The notes below the pieces were generated by a model. The model searched no databases. It saw only the letters and a list, made by a program, of their open reading frames with translations, and was not told the origin of the DNA. A program made the translations under genes and the position numbers. From contig NZ_JAODNV010000005.1 in assembly GCF_025398195.1 (NCBI RefSeq), positions 186,001-250,000 on the forward strand: a stretch of 64,000 bases of DNA, in the 5' to 3' direction. This document shows, piece by piece, positions 26,357 to 36,526 of this stretch. The number at the start of each line of letters is the position of its first letter. Positions within the stretch are counted from its first letter, which is position 1. This DNA comes from Chelativorans petroleitrophicus. GTDB taxonomy: Bacteria; Pseudomonadota; Alphaproteobacteria; Rhizobiales; Rhizobiaceae.

Positions 26357-28939
26357 ATGGCCAGATCTATTGGCGACGGCGAAGTGGAAATGGCGCCCAT
26401 CGTCAATCAGGGCGCGCGACCCGGCGTCATTACCCGGCTAATCATATTTATACTCGTGCTGACCGGCTCTGCGCTGGTCTTTGTTCTGTTCCAGGACAGG
26501 CTCGGCGAGGAATTTCTGCTCGGCATACTGGGCGTGCTGGCGATGATTGGCGTAGGCTATCTGTTCGCCAGCGCCATCGGCTTCATTCAGATCGCGCCGC
26601 GCTCCACCGGGGACGAGCTGTCGCGCGCCTTCATCGATTCCATGGGTGAGGGGCTGGTCGTCACCGACGCCAAGGGCCGAATCCTCTATGCCAACCGCGC
26701 CTATGCGGAACTGACAGGTGCCGCTTCGGCCACCGACGTCAAGACGGTGGAGGCGCTGCTTTCCGACAATCCCGAAGCGGCTCCCGTCATTGAGCGCGTG
26801 GCAGCGGGCTTGCGCGACGGAAAGCCTGGAGACGGCGAGTTCCGCCTGTCGCGGCCGATTCGCCCCGGCGCCGGAACGGGCGCGCGGTGGTATCGCGCCT
26901 TGGCGCGCGTCTTCAAGGTTCCGGGCTATCGCCGGCCGCTTTCGGCATGGCTGCTGACCGACATTTCTGACGAACGGGCCGAGCAGGAGCGCTTCTTCCT
27001 CGATCTTCAGAAGGCGATCGACCACCTCGATCACGCTCCGGCCGGTTTCTTCGCGGCCGATGCCGACGGGCGCATCACCTATCTCAACGCCACGCTGGCT
27101 GAATGGCTGGGCGTGGATCTGGCAAATTTCGTGCCCGGCGCGCTGTCGCTCTCCGATATCGTGGCGGGCGACGGTATGGCGCTGATCCAGGCCGTGAAGG
27201 CGGAGCCCGGCACTGTGCGCAACTCCGTTATCGATCTCGATCTTTCCACCGTGCGCGGCGAGGTGCTGCCGGTGCGCTTCATGCACCGGGTGACGGCCAC
27301 GCGCGAGGGGCAGCGGGGACCGACTCGAACCATCGTCCTGAACCGCACGCTCGGCGAAGATGCATCCGCGGACCTGCGGGCCTCCGAGGTCCGCTTCACC
27401 CGGTTCTTCAATTCCACGCCGATGGCCATCGCCAGCGTGGACCATGACGGGCGCATCCTGCGCACGAATGCACCGTTCCTATCGCTGTTTGCCTGCGTGG
27501 TCGATCGTGATGCGGTGGACCGGCGCGTGCGCCTCGATACGGTGATGCACGAGCGCGACCGGGAGGCTTTCGCGCTGGCGCTGGAGAAAGCCAAGCAGCA
27601 TCAGGCCGACATTCCTCCGATCGATACCGTGCTGCCGGGTAACGAGGAACGCCATGTGCGTTTCTACGTCAATGCCGTGGCCGATGCCGGAAGCGGCAGC
27701 GATGTGGAAGAGGCGGCGATCGTCTACGCGGTCGATACGACGGAGCAGAAGGCGCTCGAAGCGCAGATGGCGCAGAGCCAGAAAATGCAGGCGGTCGGGC
27801 AGCTTGCCGGCGGCATCGCGCACGACTTCAACAATGTGCTGACGGCGATCATCATGGCCTCGGACTTGCTGCTTGCCAACCACCGGCCATCGGACCCGTC
27901 CTTCCCGGACATCATGAACATCAAGCAGAACGCCAATCGTGCCGCCTCGCTGGTCCGGCAGCTTCTGGCGTTCTCGCGCAGGCAAACGTTGCGGCCCGAA
28001 GTGCTGAACCTGACGGATGTTCTGGCGGACATTCGCATGTTGCTCTCCCGTCTCATGGGCAACGACATCACGCTCGCCATCGAGCACGGCAGGGATCTGT
28101 GGCCGGTGAAGGCCGACATCGGCCAGTTCGAGCAGGTGATCGTCAATCTCGCGGTCAATGCGCGCGACGCCATGCCCGACGGCGGCCAGCTCACTGTACG
28201 CACCAGGAACGTGCCGACCAGTGAATGTGCGCAATATCCCTATCGCGAGCTGCAGCCGGCCGATTACGTCATGGTCGAGGTTGCCGATACCGGCACCGGT
28301 ATTCCGCCCGAAACGCTGAAGAAGATCTTCGAGCCGTTCTTCACCACGAAGGAAGTGGGCAAGGGCACGGGCCTTGGCCTTTCCATGGTCTACGGCATCG
28401 TCAAGCAGACGGGCGGGTTCATCTTCTGCGATTCCGAGGTCGGCAAGGGAACGACCTTCCGGATATTCCTGCCGCGTCACCTGCCGTCCGCTCAGACGGA
28501 AGAGGGGAAGAGCGCCGGGGCGGAGCAGGCGAAGGAGCCCCGCCAGACCACGCGTGACCTTTCAGGCTCCGCACGGGTCTTGCTGGTGGAGGACGAGGAT
28601 GCCGTGCGCATGGGCAATGTGCGCGCGCTCACCTCGCGCGGCTACGAGGTGCATGAGGCAAGCTCAGGCACCGAAGCACTGGAAATCTTCAAGGCGCTTG
28701 ATGGCAAGGTCGATATCGTCGTCTCGGATGTTGTGATGCCCGAGATGGATGGGCCGACCCTGCTTGCCGAGCTGCGCAAGATACGGCCTGACGTTAAATT
28801 CATCTTCGTTTCCGGCTATGCCGAGGACGCCTTCGCCAAGAACCTGCCTTCTGACGCCAAGTTCGGTTTCCTGCCAAAGCCATTTTCGCTGAAGCAGTTG
28901 GCGACAACCGTGAAGGAAATGCTCGAAGAAGACAGCTAA
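26357..28939 (+). CDS. cckA: Cell-cycle hybrid histidine kinase CckA
   Basis: CckA phosphorylates, through ChpT, the cell-cycle regulator CtrA. The 860-residue protein has two N-terminal membrane helices (about 25-45 and 50-73), PAS-like sensor domains, a HisKA domain with phospho-acceptor His489 in [14 protein letters not shown], and a HATPase domain ([41 protein letters not shown]). A C-terminal receiver follows with Asp791 in [14 protein letters not shown]. The ATG at 26357 follows GGGAACGC; an in-frame start 36 bases upstream is possible. A hairpin lies just after the gene. Confidence 0.94.
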   Translation: MARSIGDGEVEMAPIVNQGARPGVITRLIIFILVLTGSALVFVLFQDRLGEEFLLGILGVLAMIGVGYLFASAIGFIQIAPRSTGDELSRAFIDSMGEGLVVTDAKGRILYANRAYAELTGAASATDVKTVEALLSDNPEAAPVIERVAAGLRDGKPGDGEFRLSRPIRPGAGTGARWYRALARVFKVPGYRRPLSAWLLTDISDERAEQERFFLDLQKAIDHLDHAPAGFFAADADGRITYLNATLAEWLGVDLANFVPGALSLSDIVAGDGMALIQAVKAEPGTVRNSVIDLDLSTVRGEVLPVRFMHRVTATREGQRGPTRTIVLNRTLGEDASADLRASEVRFTRFFNSTPMAIASVDHDGRILRTNAPFLSLFACVVDRDAVDRRVRLDTVMHERDREAFALALEKAKQHQADIPPIDTVLPGNEERHVRFYVNAVADAGSGSDVEEAAIVYAVDTTEQKALEAQMAQSQKMQAVGQLAGGIAHDFNNVLTAIIMASDLLLANHRPSDPSFPDIMNIKQNANRAASLVRQLLAFSRRQTLRPEVLNLTDVLADIRMLLSRLMGNDITLAIEHGRDLWPVKADIGQFEQVIVNLAVNARDAMPDGGQLTVRTRNVPTSECAQYPYRELQPADYVMVEVADTGTGIPPETLKKIFEPFFTTKEVGKGTGLGLSMVYGIVKQTGGFIFCDSEVGKGTTFRIFLPRHLPSAQTEEGKSAGAEQAKEPRQTTRDLSGSARVLLVEDEDAVRMGNVRALTSRGYEVHEASSGTEALEIFKALDGKVDIVVSDVVMPEMDGPTLLAELRKIRPDVKFIFVSGYAEDAFAKNLPSDAKFGFLPKPFSLKQLATTVKEMLEEDS

Positions 28940-29308
28940 GGCGCCGCGGCGACCTTTGCGGTCTTCCCACAGCAGCGCAGTTCCGGCGGAACTGCGCGGG
29001 CGTTGCTGAGAAGTTGACTGGAGAAGAACGCCGCTCCGGTACGCGAGACCTGATCCGGAGCCTGGAGGCGTGTCGCATCCGCCTCGTCCCCTCTTTTAAG
29101 CGGATATCCTTACCGCGGAGTTAGCAAGTCATTGAGCAAACCTTAATTCGGAATTTTTTTGAACGCCTTCAAAATATCGAGCTGTCAGGTAGGCGACACG
29201 CTTATGGCGGAACAGGCGGCGAGTTATTGGCCGAAATGCAGACGCTTTGCCGCCGGCCAGTCTGCAGCACATGGAATGGATCGCTGTCGCGGTCATAGGG
29301 AAGAGAAG
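28940..29308. other. Intergenic region between cckA and cobQ
   Basis: No gene is supported here. The left end holds the cckA terminator-like hairpin. Near 29065-29085 GAGGCG and CGCCTC form a 6-base inverted repeat. Just before the cobQ leader there is a short T-rich stretch (TTTTTTT near 29154). I looked for a cobalamin riboswitch ahead of cobQ and found no convincing B12-box or core. Confidence 0.4.
28975..28997 (+). terminator. Hairpin after cckA
   Basis: GCGCAGTTCC and GGAACTGCGC make a perfect 10-base stem with a 3-base loop, 35 bases after the cckA stop; CAGCA/TGCTG outside it could extend the stem past a bulge. No T-run follows. Confidence 0.55.
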
Positions 29309-30778
29309 ATGACGCGCGCCATCATGCTTCAGGGCACGGGTTCCGATGTCGGCAAGACCCTGCTGGTCGCGGGCCTGTGCCGCCTCGCGCGTCGGCGCGG
29401 GCTGCAGGTCCGGCCGTTCAAGCCGCAGAACATGTCGAACAACGCCGCTGTTGCCAAAATCCCCGAAACCGGAGGTGACGGCGAGATAGGCCGCGCCCAA
29501 TGGCTGCAGGCGCTTGCCTGCGGGACGGAGCCCACAGTGCACATGAATCCGGTACTCCTGAAACCTCAGAGCGATACGGCGGCCCAGGTCATCGTTCAGG
29601 GAAAGGTGCTTGCGGAGGCGCAGGCGGCCGATTACGGCAGCCTCAGACAGCGCCTCATGGAGGCTGTTATGGATTCCTGGGCGCGGGTAGGCGAGGGGGC
29701 CGATCTCGTCGTGGTCGAGGGAGCCGGCTCGCCGGCTGAAATCAATCTGCGCGACCGCGACATCGCGAATATGGGCTTTGCCGTAGCGGCAGGCGTTCCT
29801 GTGGTGATGGTCGGCGACATCGACCGGGGCGGCGTGATCGCCGCGCTGGCGGGAACGCACCTCGTCCTGCCAGCGGAGGACCGCGCGATGATAAGGGGCT
29901 TCATCATCAACAAATTCCGCGGCGATCTTTCCCTGTTTTCGGGTGGAATCTCCGCGATCCAACGCTTTACAGGCTGGCGCTCCTTCGGCGTTGTGCCTTG
30001 GCTTCGCGAAGCCGCGCTTCTGCCCTCGGAGGATTCGGTGATTCTGGAACGCTTGCCCCGTGGCGCGGCGGCGACCCTCAAGATTGCCGTGCCCATGCTG
30101 TCGCGGATCGCCAATTTCGACGATCTCGACCCGCTGCGCGCCGAGCCAGGGGTGGATGTCGTCTTCGTGCCGCCCGACCAAAGGCTGCCCGAGGATGCGT
30201 CGCTGGTCATTCTGCCCGGCAGTAAATCGACAATCGCGGACCTTGCATTCCTGCGCGCCAATGGCTGGGAGCTGGACCTCATCGAACACCGACGAAGAGG
30301 CGGCGCGATCGTGGGCCTGTGCGGGGGATACCAGATGCTCGGCCGCTCGGTCGCTGACCCGCACGGCATTGAAGGCGAGCAGCGCCAAGCGGAGGGATTG
30401 GGTTTTCTGGATGTGGAAACCGTCATAACGCCTGAGAAGACCGTGCGGAACGTGAGCGCCATATCCGCCGTGCATCAGGAAGTTCTCACCGGCTACGAGA
30501 TCCATGCCGGCGAAACATGGGGCCCGGATTGCGCGCGCCCCGTTGCCATTGTGGATGGCCGGACGGAAGGCGCGATGTCAGCCGATGGAAAAGTGTTCGG
30601 GACCTATTTGCACGGCCTTTTCAGCGCCGACGGCTTCCGGCGGCGGTTTCTGGCGCAGTTCGGTGTTGTCGCGGGCGAGGCCAGTCATCTGAACCGGATC
30701 GAAAGCACGCTCGATGCCCTCGCATGTCACCTTGAACGGCACCTTGATTGCGACGCTCTTCTCGCTGCCGCGCGATAG
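29309..30778 (+). CDS. cobQ: Cobyric acid synthase
   Basis: CobQ amidates four carboxylates of adenosylcobyrinic acid a,c-diamide using glutamine and ATP in cobalamin synthesis. The 489-residue protein has an N-terminal P-loop-like GTGSDVGKT near residues 8-16, KPQNMSNNA, and VVEGAGSPAEINL. The C-terminal glutaminase domain follows, with its catalytic Cys in GLCGGYQMLG near residue 335. The ATG at 29309 has GGGAAGAGAAG directly upstream; longer frames upstream look non-coding. No other cobalamin gene is in the window. Confidence 0.95.
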   Translation: MTRAIMLQGTGSDVGKTLLVAGLCRLARRRGLQVRPFKPQNMSNNAAVAKIPETGGDGEIGRAQWLQALACGTEPTVHMNPVLLKPQSDTAAQVIVQGKVLAEAQAADYGSLRQRLMEAVMDSWARVGEGADLVVVEGAGSPAEINLRDRDIANMGFAVAAGVPVVMVGDIDRGGVIAALAGTHLVLPAEDRAMIRGFIINKFRGDLSLFSGGISAIQRFTGWRSFGVVPWLREAALLPSEDSVILERLPRGAAATLKIAVPMLSRIANFDDLDPLRAEPGVDVVFVPPDQRLPEDASLVILPGSKSTIADLAFLRANGWELDLIEHRRRGGAIVGLCGGYQMLGRSVADPHGIEGEQRQAEGLGFLDVETVITPEKTVRNVSAISAVHQEVLTGYEIHAGETWGPDCARPVAIVDGRTEGAMSADGKVFGTYLHGLFSADGFRRRFLAQFGVVAGEASHLNRIESTLDALACHLERHLDCDALLAAAR

Positions 30779-30783
30779 GGCCC

Positions 30784-31215
30784 CTAATCCTGCTGCACCT
30801 CGTGCGCCTTCGGCCAATAGGTGCCGATGCACCAGATATTTCCCTCCGGATCGCGGCAGATGAACTCGCGTCCGCCATAGTCGCGGTCGATGGGGCCCTC
30901 GAGTATCTCCGCGCCGGCTTTTACGGCCTGCTCATGCACGACATCGGCGTCCTCTACGGCGATATAGACCGCCTTGCCGCCGTTTTCGCCTGGCGGACCC
31001 ACCATGGCGCCGAACGCGTCATCCGATGCCTGGCCGAGCATGATTATGGAAGAGCCGAGGGCCAGTTCGGCATGGGCGATGCGGTCTCCATCCTCGTAGC
31101 GGGCATGAATCGAGAAGCCCAGCGCCCGGACGAGCCAGTCGATCATGGCAGCCGGGTCGCGGTAGCGGAATGTGGGAAAGATCCTGGGCGGCTGGATGGC
31201 AACGGACTTGTTCAT
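30784..31215 (-). CDS. VOC (glyoxalase/bleomycin-resistance) superfamily protein
   Basis: A 143-residue single-domain VOC protein. It contains FPTFRYRDPAAMIDWLVRAL, the PhnB-like AHAELALGSSIIMLGQ, and ends with GREFICRDPEGNIWCIGTYW, which carries the C-terminal metal-site Glu/Asp-Pro-Glu region. The family covers diverse metal-dependent enzymes and resistance proteins; the substrate cannot be predicted. AGGAGG lies six bases before the ATG at 31215, which decides that start over two upstream ATGs. It is followed closely by cobQ on the other strand. Confidence 0.82.
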   Translation of the reverse strand: MNKSVAIQPPRIFPTFRYRDPAAMIDWLVRALGFSIHARYEDGDRIAHAELALGSSIIMLGQASDDAFGAMVGPPGENGGKAVYIAVEDADVVHEQAVKAGAEILEGPIDRDYGGREFICRDPEGNIWCIGTYWPKAHEVQQD

Positions 31216-31305
31216 GAACATCCTCCTTGGCGGCACGGGTGAGGGCGCGCCTCTTAAGGAATGTCATCGGGCCGAGTTTGTTGCAGGCGTTAGGTTTGGC
31301 CGCGG

Positions 31306-32925
31306 CTATGAAGCCACGATCCGCTTTTCAAGGATTCGCTCAAGATCAGGCGCGGTCTCGACGAGCGCCCTGGCGGGTTCGGAGCGGGGTGTCTGCAGCA
31401 CCATCTCCGTCGGCCCGGCCTCGACGATCCGTCCCTCGTGCATGACCAGCGCCCGGTCGCAGATGGCACGGGCGACGGTCAGGTCGTGCGTGATGAAGAG
31501 GTAGGCAATGCCGAGACGGGCGTTAAGATCGGCAAAAAGATCGAGGATCTGCGCCCGGATGGAGACATCGAGGGCCGAGACCGGCTCGTCGGCGATGATG
31601 AGCCGCGGCCGCGTGATGATCGCCCGGGCGATGGAGAGACGCTGGCGCTGCCCGCCGGAGAATTCGTGCGGATACTTGTCCATGTCCGCAGGCGAAAGGC
31701 CGACCTGGGTGAGCGCCTCGGCCACCATCTCACGGCGCCTGCGCCGGTCAAGCTTCTCGTCCAGCAGATAGAGCGGTTCGGCCACCAGCCTTTCCGCCTT
31801 GTGGCGCGGGTCGAAGGAGCCGTAGGGGTCCTGGAACACCACCTGCATGTTGCGACGGACGGGCCGGAGGGCGTCCTTTGCCCGCGCGCCGATGTCCTCG
31901 CCCATGAAGCGGATCGCGCCGGAAGTGGGACTGTCCAGCGCGAGAATCACGCGCGCGAGGGTGGATTTCCCGCATCCCGAGCGCCCGACCAGGGCCACCG
32001 ACTCGCCCGTAGCAAGCGAGAAGGAGACGCCGTCCACGGCGCGGAAGGTCCTGCGGCGGGAAAAGATCGACTGCCGGCGAAGCGCATAGTCTCGGCTGAC
32101 GTTCTCGACCTCGAGCAGCGGCTTCTCCGCAGTCCGGACGGCCTGTTTCGGCCGTGCCGGGACGTGGGTGGAAGCCCTTGCGAGCTGCCGCGTGTAGGGG
32201 TGCGCCTGTTCGGCGAGAACGCGGACGGCCCCTCCCGTCTCCATCACCTCGCCATGGCGCATGACGGTAATGCGGTCCGCCATCTCCGCGACGACAGCAA
32301 GGTCGTGCGAGATGAGGAGCAGGCTCATCCGGTTCTCATCCACGAGATCGCGGAGAAGCTGCAGGATCTGCGCCTGCAGCACCACGTCGAGGGCCGTCGT
32401 GGGCTCGTCTGCGATCAGCAGCTTGGGCTTCAGAGCGCAGGCGATGGCGATGACCACGCGCTGGCGCTGCCCGCCGGAGAGCTCATGCGGATAGCGGGTA
32501 AGGGGAAAGCGGTTTTCCGGAAGGCCGACGCGCTCTAGCATGGCGCGGGCGCGCGCCTCGGCGTCGGCGCGGTTTGCCCCTGTGTGCCAGCGGATGCCCT
32601 CCGCCACCTGCTCGCCGATGGTCTTCAGGGGATTGAGCGCGGTCATGGGCTCCTGGAAGACCATGCCGATGTGCCTCCCGCGCAGGCGGCACATGGCGGC
32701 CTCTGGCGCGGTGAGGATGTCCATGCCATCGAAGGTGATGCGCCCCGACACCCGCGCGCCGCGTGGCAGGAGACGCATGAGCGCCAGGGCCGTCATCGAC
32801 TTGCCGGAACCGGATTCGCCGACGAGACCCATCACCTTGCCCGGCGCGATGTCGAGGTCGACGCCCCTCAGGATCGGCACGTCGCCGATGGACAGCCTCA
32901 GGTCGCGGATCTCGATCAGGCTCAT
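31306..32925 (-). CDS. Peptide-type ABC transporter ATP-binding protein, fused DppD-DppF form
   Basis: A 539-residue protein with two complete nucleotide-binding domains, combining what are often separate DppD and DppF subunits (as in GsiA/YejF). The first has Walker A GESGSGKS, signature LSGGQRQRVVIA and Walker B LLIADEPTTAL. The second has GRSGCGKS, FSGGQRQRLSIAR and LIIADEPVSAL. Both domains look active. The start overlaps the DppC-like stop by 4 bases (ATGA), and the preferred start is set by this overlap; the open frame continues far upstream. Confidence 0.93.
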   Translation of the reverse strand: MSLIEIRDLRLSIGDVPILRGVDLDIAPGKVMGLVGESGSGKSMTALALMRLLPRGARVSGRITFDGMDILTAPEAAMCRLRGRHIGMVFQEPMTALNPLKTIGEQVAEGIRWHTGANRADAEARARAMLERVGLPENRFPLTRYPHELSGGQRQRVVIAIACALKPKLLIADEPTTALDVVLQAQILQLLRDLVDENRMSLLLISHDLAVVAEMADRITVMRHGEVMETGGAVRVLAEQAHPYTRQLARASTHVPARPKQAVRTAEKPLLEVENVSRDYALRRQSIFSRRRTFRAVDGVSFSLATGESVALVGRSGCGKSTLARVILALDSPTSGAIRFMGEDIGARAKDALRPVRRNMQVVFQDPYGSFDPRHKAERLVAEPLYLLDEKLDRRRRREMVAEALTQVGLSPADMDKYPHEFSGGQRQRLSIARAIITRPRLIIADEPVSALDVSIRAQILDLFADLNARLGIAYLFITHDLTVARAICDRALVMHEGRIVEAGPTEMVLQTPRSEPARALVETAPDLERILEKRIVAS

Positions 32926-33791
32926 CGTTCGTGCCTCAGTCTGGGGTCCAGCACGTCGCGCAACCCGTCGCCCAGGAGATTGAGGCCGAGCACGGTTATA
33001 ACGATGGCAAGGCCGGGGAAGAGGGCAAGATGTGGCGCGACCGCGATGCGCGTCTGCGCGTCGAACAGCATGCGCCCCCACGAAGGCATGGGCGGCTGCG
33101 CCCCGAGCCCCAGATAGGACAACCCCGCCTCCGCGAGCACGCCGAGGGCGAACTGGATCGTTGCCTGAACGAGAAGCAGGCTCATGATGTTGGGCAGGAT
33201 GTGCTCCAGCGTGATGAGTACGCGCCCCTTGCCGGCTGCGCGCGCGGCGAGCACGAACTCCCGCGGCCACAGCGAAAGTGCCCCGGCGCGCGCCACGCGC
33301 GCGAAGACCGGGATGTTGAAGATGCCGATGGCGATGATGGCATTGACCGCGCCAGGCCCGAAGACCGCCGTGATCATCACCGCCGAGATGAGGGCAGGGA
33401 AGGCAAAGACGACATCGTTGAGGCGCATCAGGGCGTCGTCGATCCAGCCCCCCCGCGCCGCGGCCAGCGCCCCGAGCGGCACGCCGATGCCGAATCCGAT
33501 GCCGACCGCCACGAGGGCAACGGCGATGGAGTTGCGCGCGCCGATCATGATCATGGAGAGGATGTCGCGCCCAAGATGGTCCGTGCCGAAAGGATGGCTC
33601 AGCGAAAGCCCCTGCATGCGGGCTGCAACCTGAAGCCGTGTGATGTCGTAAGGCGTCCAGAAGAGGGAAATGAGGGCCATCAGCGCGATGGCCGCGGTGA
33701 TGACGAGGCCGATCAGAAAAGAGCGGTTCTGGAGCGCCTTAAGGATGAAGTGGCGCTCCGGCGCGGGCATGAAGAACATGTCCGCGCTCAT
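32922..33791 (-). CDS. Peptide-type ABC transporter permease (DppC-like)
   Basis: A 289-residue inner-membrane permease. After an N-terminal helix (FLIGLVITAAIALMALISLF) it shows the DppC hallmark HPFGTDHLGRDILSMIMIGA near residue 67, and the EAA-loop region AAGKGRVLITLEHILPN near residue 190. About six membrane helices are visible. It overlaps both neighbours by 4 bases, consistent with one transcript with the DppB-like and ATPase genes. Confidence 0.94.
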   Translation of the reverse strand: MSADMFFMPAPERHFILKALQNRSFLIGLVITAAIALMALISLFWTPYDITRLQVAARMQGLSLSHPFGTDHLGRDILSMIMIGARNSIAVALVAVGIGFGIGVPLGALAAARGGWIDDALMRLNDVVFAFPALISAVMITAVFGPGAVNAIIAIGIFNIPVFARVARAGALSLWPREFVLAARAAGKGRVLITLEHILPNIMSLLLVQATIQFALGVLAEAGLSYLGLGAQPPMPSWGRMLFDAQTRIAVAPHLALFPGLAIVITVLGLNLLGDGLRDVLDPRLRHER

Positions 33792-34744
33792 CGGCCCGCC
33801 CTCAGTCTCGGGTCGACTATCGCGTAGCAGATGTCGACAGCGAAATTAATGAGAATGACGCTAGCGACGAGCAGCATCACCACCCCTTCCACGACAATGA
33901 GGTCGCGCTGGCTGATTGCCTGGAAGATCAGGCGCCCGAGGCCTGGCAGGTAGAAGACGTTTTCGATGATGATGGTGCCCGCCAGCAGGAACGCTAATTG
34001 TAGCCCCATGATGGTAAGCACGGGTATCATGGCGTTCCGCAGGGCATGCCGCCACAGAACCTGGGTCCGCGGCAGGCCTTTCGCTCGGGCGGTGCGGATA
34101 TAGTCCTCGCCCAGCACCTCCACCATGGCCGAGCGCGTCACGCGGGCGAGGATGGCCGCCTGCGGCAGGGCGAGGGCGACAGCCGGCAGGATCAGCGCCT
34201 TGAATGCCTGCCAGTGCTGCGCCCAGCTCTCGCCCCATCCGGGAAAGCCGCCCGCAGGCAAAAGCCTGAGGCCGACGGAGAAGACATAGACGAGCAGGAG
34301 CGCGAACCAGAAATTGGGGATGGCGACGCCCACTTGCGCCGCGCCCATCGTGATGGTGTCAGCGGCGCTTCCGCGCCGAGACGCGGAAAAGACGCCGACC
34401 GGTATGGCAATCAGGGTGGAAAGGCTGAGCGCAAAGACGGCAAGCGGCAGGGATACCGCCAGTCGTTCCCATACGAGATCGAGCACCGGAGACGAATAGG
34501 TGTAGGAACGGCCGAAATCGCCCGTCGCCATGCCGGCCAGCCAGTCCAGGTAGCGGGCGAGGATCGGGCGGTCGAGCCCCATCTCGATGCGCAGCGCCTC
34601 CAGCGCGTCAGGACTCGCGTTCATGCCCAGCATGATGCGCGCGGGATCACCGGGGAGAATCTCGAGAACGGAAAAGACGATCACTGAAGCTGCAAGCAGC
34701 GTGATCAGACCCACAGCCAGTCGCTTGGCGAGAAAGGCTGTCAT
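33788..34744 (-). CDS. Peptide-type ABC transporter permease (DppB-like)
   Basis: A 318-residue permease of the DppB family. The opening helix includes LITLLAASVIVFSVLEILPGDPA, with the family PGDPA motif. The EAA loop reads YIRTARAKGLPRTQVLWRHA, and the C-terminus ends AIVDPRLR. The ATG at 34744 (MTAFLAKRLAVG) has AAGGTG about eight bases upstream; a GTG nine bases earlier is less likely. It lies downstream of the binding-protein gene, separated by about 190 bases. Confidence 0.94.
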   Translation of the reverse strand: MTAFLAKRLAVGLITLLAASVIVFSVLEILPGDPARIMLGMNASPDALEALRIEMGLDRPILARYLDWLAGMATGDFGRSYTYSSPVLDLVWERLAVSLPLAVFALSLSTLIAIPVGVFSASRRGSAADTITMGAAQVGVAIPNFWFALLLVYVFSVGLRLLPAGGFPGWGESWAQHWQAFKALILPAVALALPQAAILARVTRSAMVEVLGEDYIRTARAKGLPRTQVLWRHALRNAMIPVLTIMGLQLAFLLAGTIIIENVFYLPGLGRLIFQAISQRDLIVVEGVVMLLVASVILINFAVDICYAIVDPRLRAGR

Positions 34745-34807
34745 GGGGCGCACCTTGCGAGACCGCTTCTGCTCTCTGTCACGGCGTCGATCCGGAGCGG
34801 ACGGAAA

Positions 34808-34821
34808 GGCCGACTTCGGCC
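34808..34821 (-). terminator. Small hairpin between binding-protein and permease genes
   Basis: GGCCGA and TCGGCC form a 6-base stem with a very tight centre in the 192-base gap between the binding-protein stop and the DppB-like start. Such hairpins often reduce downstream expression or protect the binding-protein mRNA. Nothing else is seen in this gap. Confidence 0.3.
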
Positions 34822-34936
34822 GGCAAGGTTCATGCCAGACAGCACTGGTCGCCCGTCCTAAGCCGACGTTTCACGGGACATCGCAGGGGCAGGGAAACAG
34901 CCGCATGTGATCGATGCGCTCCCGCCCCGGCGTCGC

Positions 34937-36418
34937 TCATTCCGTCCAGCGCACCTTGGTCAGGTCATTGGCCTGGATGGGCGAGTTTTCCCACAGGCCC
35001 TCGAGCTTCGCATCCCAGACGCCGATCTTGGGAAGCTGGAACAGGAAACCGTTCACCGCGTCCTCGGCGATGATCCGCTGCGCCTGGCCGTAGAGCTCGT
35101 TGCGCTTGGCGGGATCGGCGGTGAGCTCCAGCTCCTCAATCACCGCATTGAACTCCGGGTTCTGATAATTGAAGTAGTAGTCCTCGCGCGCGTAGATGTT
35201 GATGTCATTGGGTTCGGTATGGGAGATGATTGTCAGGTCATAGTCCTTGTTGGTGAAGACCTGCTCCAGCCACTGCGCCCATTCCATGGGAATGATCTCA
35301 AGCTCGATGCCGATCTCGCGCAGCTGCGAGGCGATGATCTCCCCACCTTGGCGTGCATAGTTGGGCGGCGGCAGCTTGAGCGTAGCCGAAAAGCCGTCAG
35401 GATATCCCGCCTCCGCCAGAAGCTGCTTGGCCTTCTCCACGTCGTGCGGATAGAGGCCGGTGAGGTCCACATAGGCCTCGTTAGCAGGGGAAAAGTGGGA
35501 GCCGATCGGCACTCCGTGGCCAGAGGACGCGCCGAGAATGATCTCGTCTCGGTTCAGCGCGTGGGAGATCGCCTGCCGGACCTTGAGATCGTTCAGCGGT
35601 TCCTTGCCGTTGTTCATGGCGAGGATCGTCTCGCCCTCGGTCGCCCCAATGACGACTTTGAAGCGCGAATCGGCTTCGATCTGGGGCAGGGCGTCGCCCG
35701 CCTGCATGTTCGGTAAAGCCTGAACGTCTCCCGATAGAAGCGCCGTCACCGATGCTGCCGCATCCGGGATGAAGCGGAATTCGGCGCGCTCCAGCGCCAC
35801 CGGCTCACCCCAATAGTCCGGATTCTTCACGATGGTGACGGAAGAGCCCCGTGCCCAGTTCTGGAACTTGAAGGGGCCGGTGCCGATGGGTTTTTCCTTG
35901 TTTCCCTCGGCCGATTCCGGGGCGACGATCACCGCATCGCCCCAGCCGAGATTGTAGAGGAATGAGCCCTGCGGGTGCTTGAGACTCACGCGCACGGTGG
36001 CCGCATCCACGACTTCGACGCTCTCGATCGCCGAAAACAGCACCTTCTGCGCGTTGGTCGAATCCTCGGCCATCGCTCGCTCCAGGCTGAACTTGACATC
36101 CTCGGCGTCGAAGCTCGTGCCGTCATGGAAGGTCGCATTCTGGCGCAGATGGAACGTATAGGTCTTCCCGTCGTCAGAGACCTCCCAGCTTTCCGCCAGC
36201 GCGGGCAGCACCTCGCCCTTAGGGCCGATCCGGGTAAGGCCCTCGAAGATGTTGGCATAGACGATTTCGTCAATGGCAGCGGCGGCTCCCGCCGTCGGGT
36301 CGAGATGCGGCGGCTCCAGCACGACGCCCAGGACAAGGTCGGTGCGCGCGCTCAGTGCGCCGGATGCGCTCGCAAGGACGATTGCGGCAGCGCCGAGCGC
36401 GGATGCAAAAACGTTCAT
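34937..36418 (-). CDS. Extracellular solute-binding protein, family 5
   Basis: A 493-residue periplasmic binding protein of the peptide/opine family. The signal peptide (MNVFASALGAAAIVLASASG) is cleaved near ALS-A at about residue 22. Mature motifs are VLEPPHLDPTAGAAAAIDEI near the start, LAESWEVSDDGKTYTFHL, the FHDGTSFDAEDVKFSLER pattern and GTGPFKFQNW. The start at 36418 is set by the signal peptide. The M20 hydrolase gene is upstream and the permease/ATPase genes downstream on the same strand, so this protein probably feeds a substrate that the hydrolase then cleaves. Confidence 0.94.
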   Translation of the reverse strand: MNVFASALGAAAIVLASASGALSARTDLVLGVVLEPPHLDPTAGAAAAIDEIVYANIFEGLTRIGPKGEVLPALAESWEVSDDGKTYTFHLRQNATFHDGTSFDAEDVKFSLERAMAEDSTNAQKVLFSAIESVEVVDAATVRVSLKHPQGSFLYNLGWGDAVIVAPESAEGNKEKPIGTGPFKFQNWARGSSVTIVKNPDYWGEPVALERAEFRFIPDAAASVTALLSGDVQALPNMQAGDALPQIEADSRFKVVIGATEGETILAMNNGKEPLNDLKVRQAISHALNRDEIILGASSGHGVPIGSHFSPANEAYVDLTGLYPHDVEKAKQLLAEAGYPDGFSATLKLPPPNYARQGGEIIASQLREIGIELEIIPMEWAQWLEQVFTNKDYDLTIISHTEPNDINIYAREDYYFNYQNPEFNAVIEELELTADPAKRNELYGQAQRIIAEDAVNGFLFQLPKIGVWDAKLEGLWENSPIQANDLTKVRWTE

Positions 36419-36526
36419 GTGCTTCTCCCCAGTGATCGCCCGCACATAACCGGCGGAGACAGAGACGCACCGATTGAAGCGTGAAATCGCCGGCGAGTAA
36501 ATCGCCTTTCGCACTTGCGAAAAGAA

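Noticed and set aside
29160-29308. Possible cobalamin riboswitch before cobQ
   Set aside because: A partial CCAGTCTGCAG resembles part of a B12 box, but the conserved core and flanking helices are not found.
29129-30505. 458-residue minus-strand frame over cobQ
   Set aside because: CobQ motifs on the other strand are unambiguous; this frame has none.
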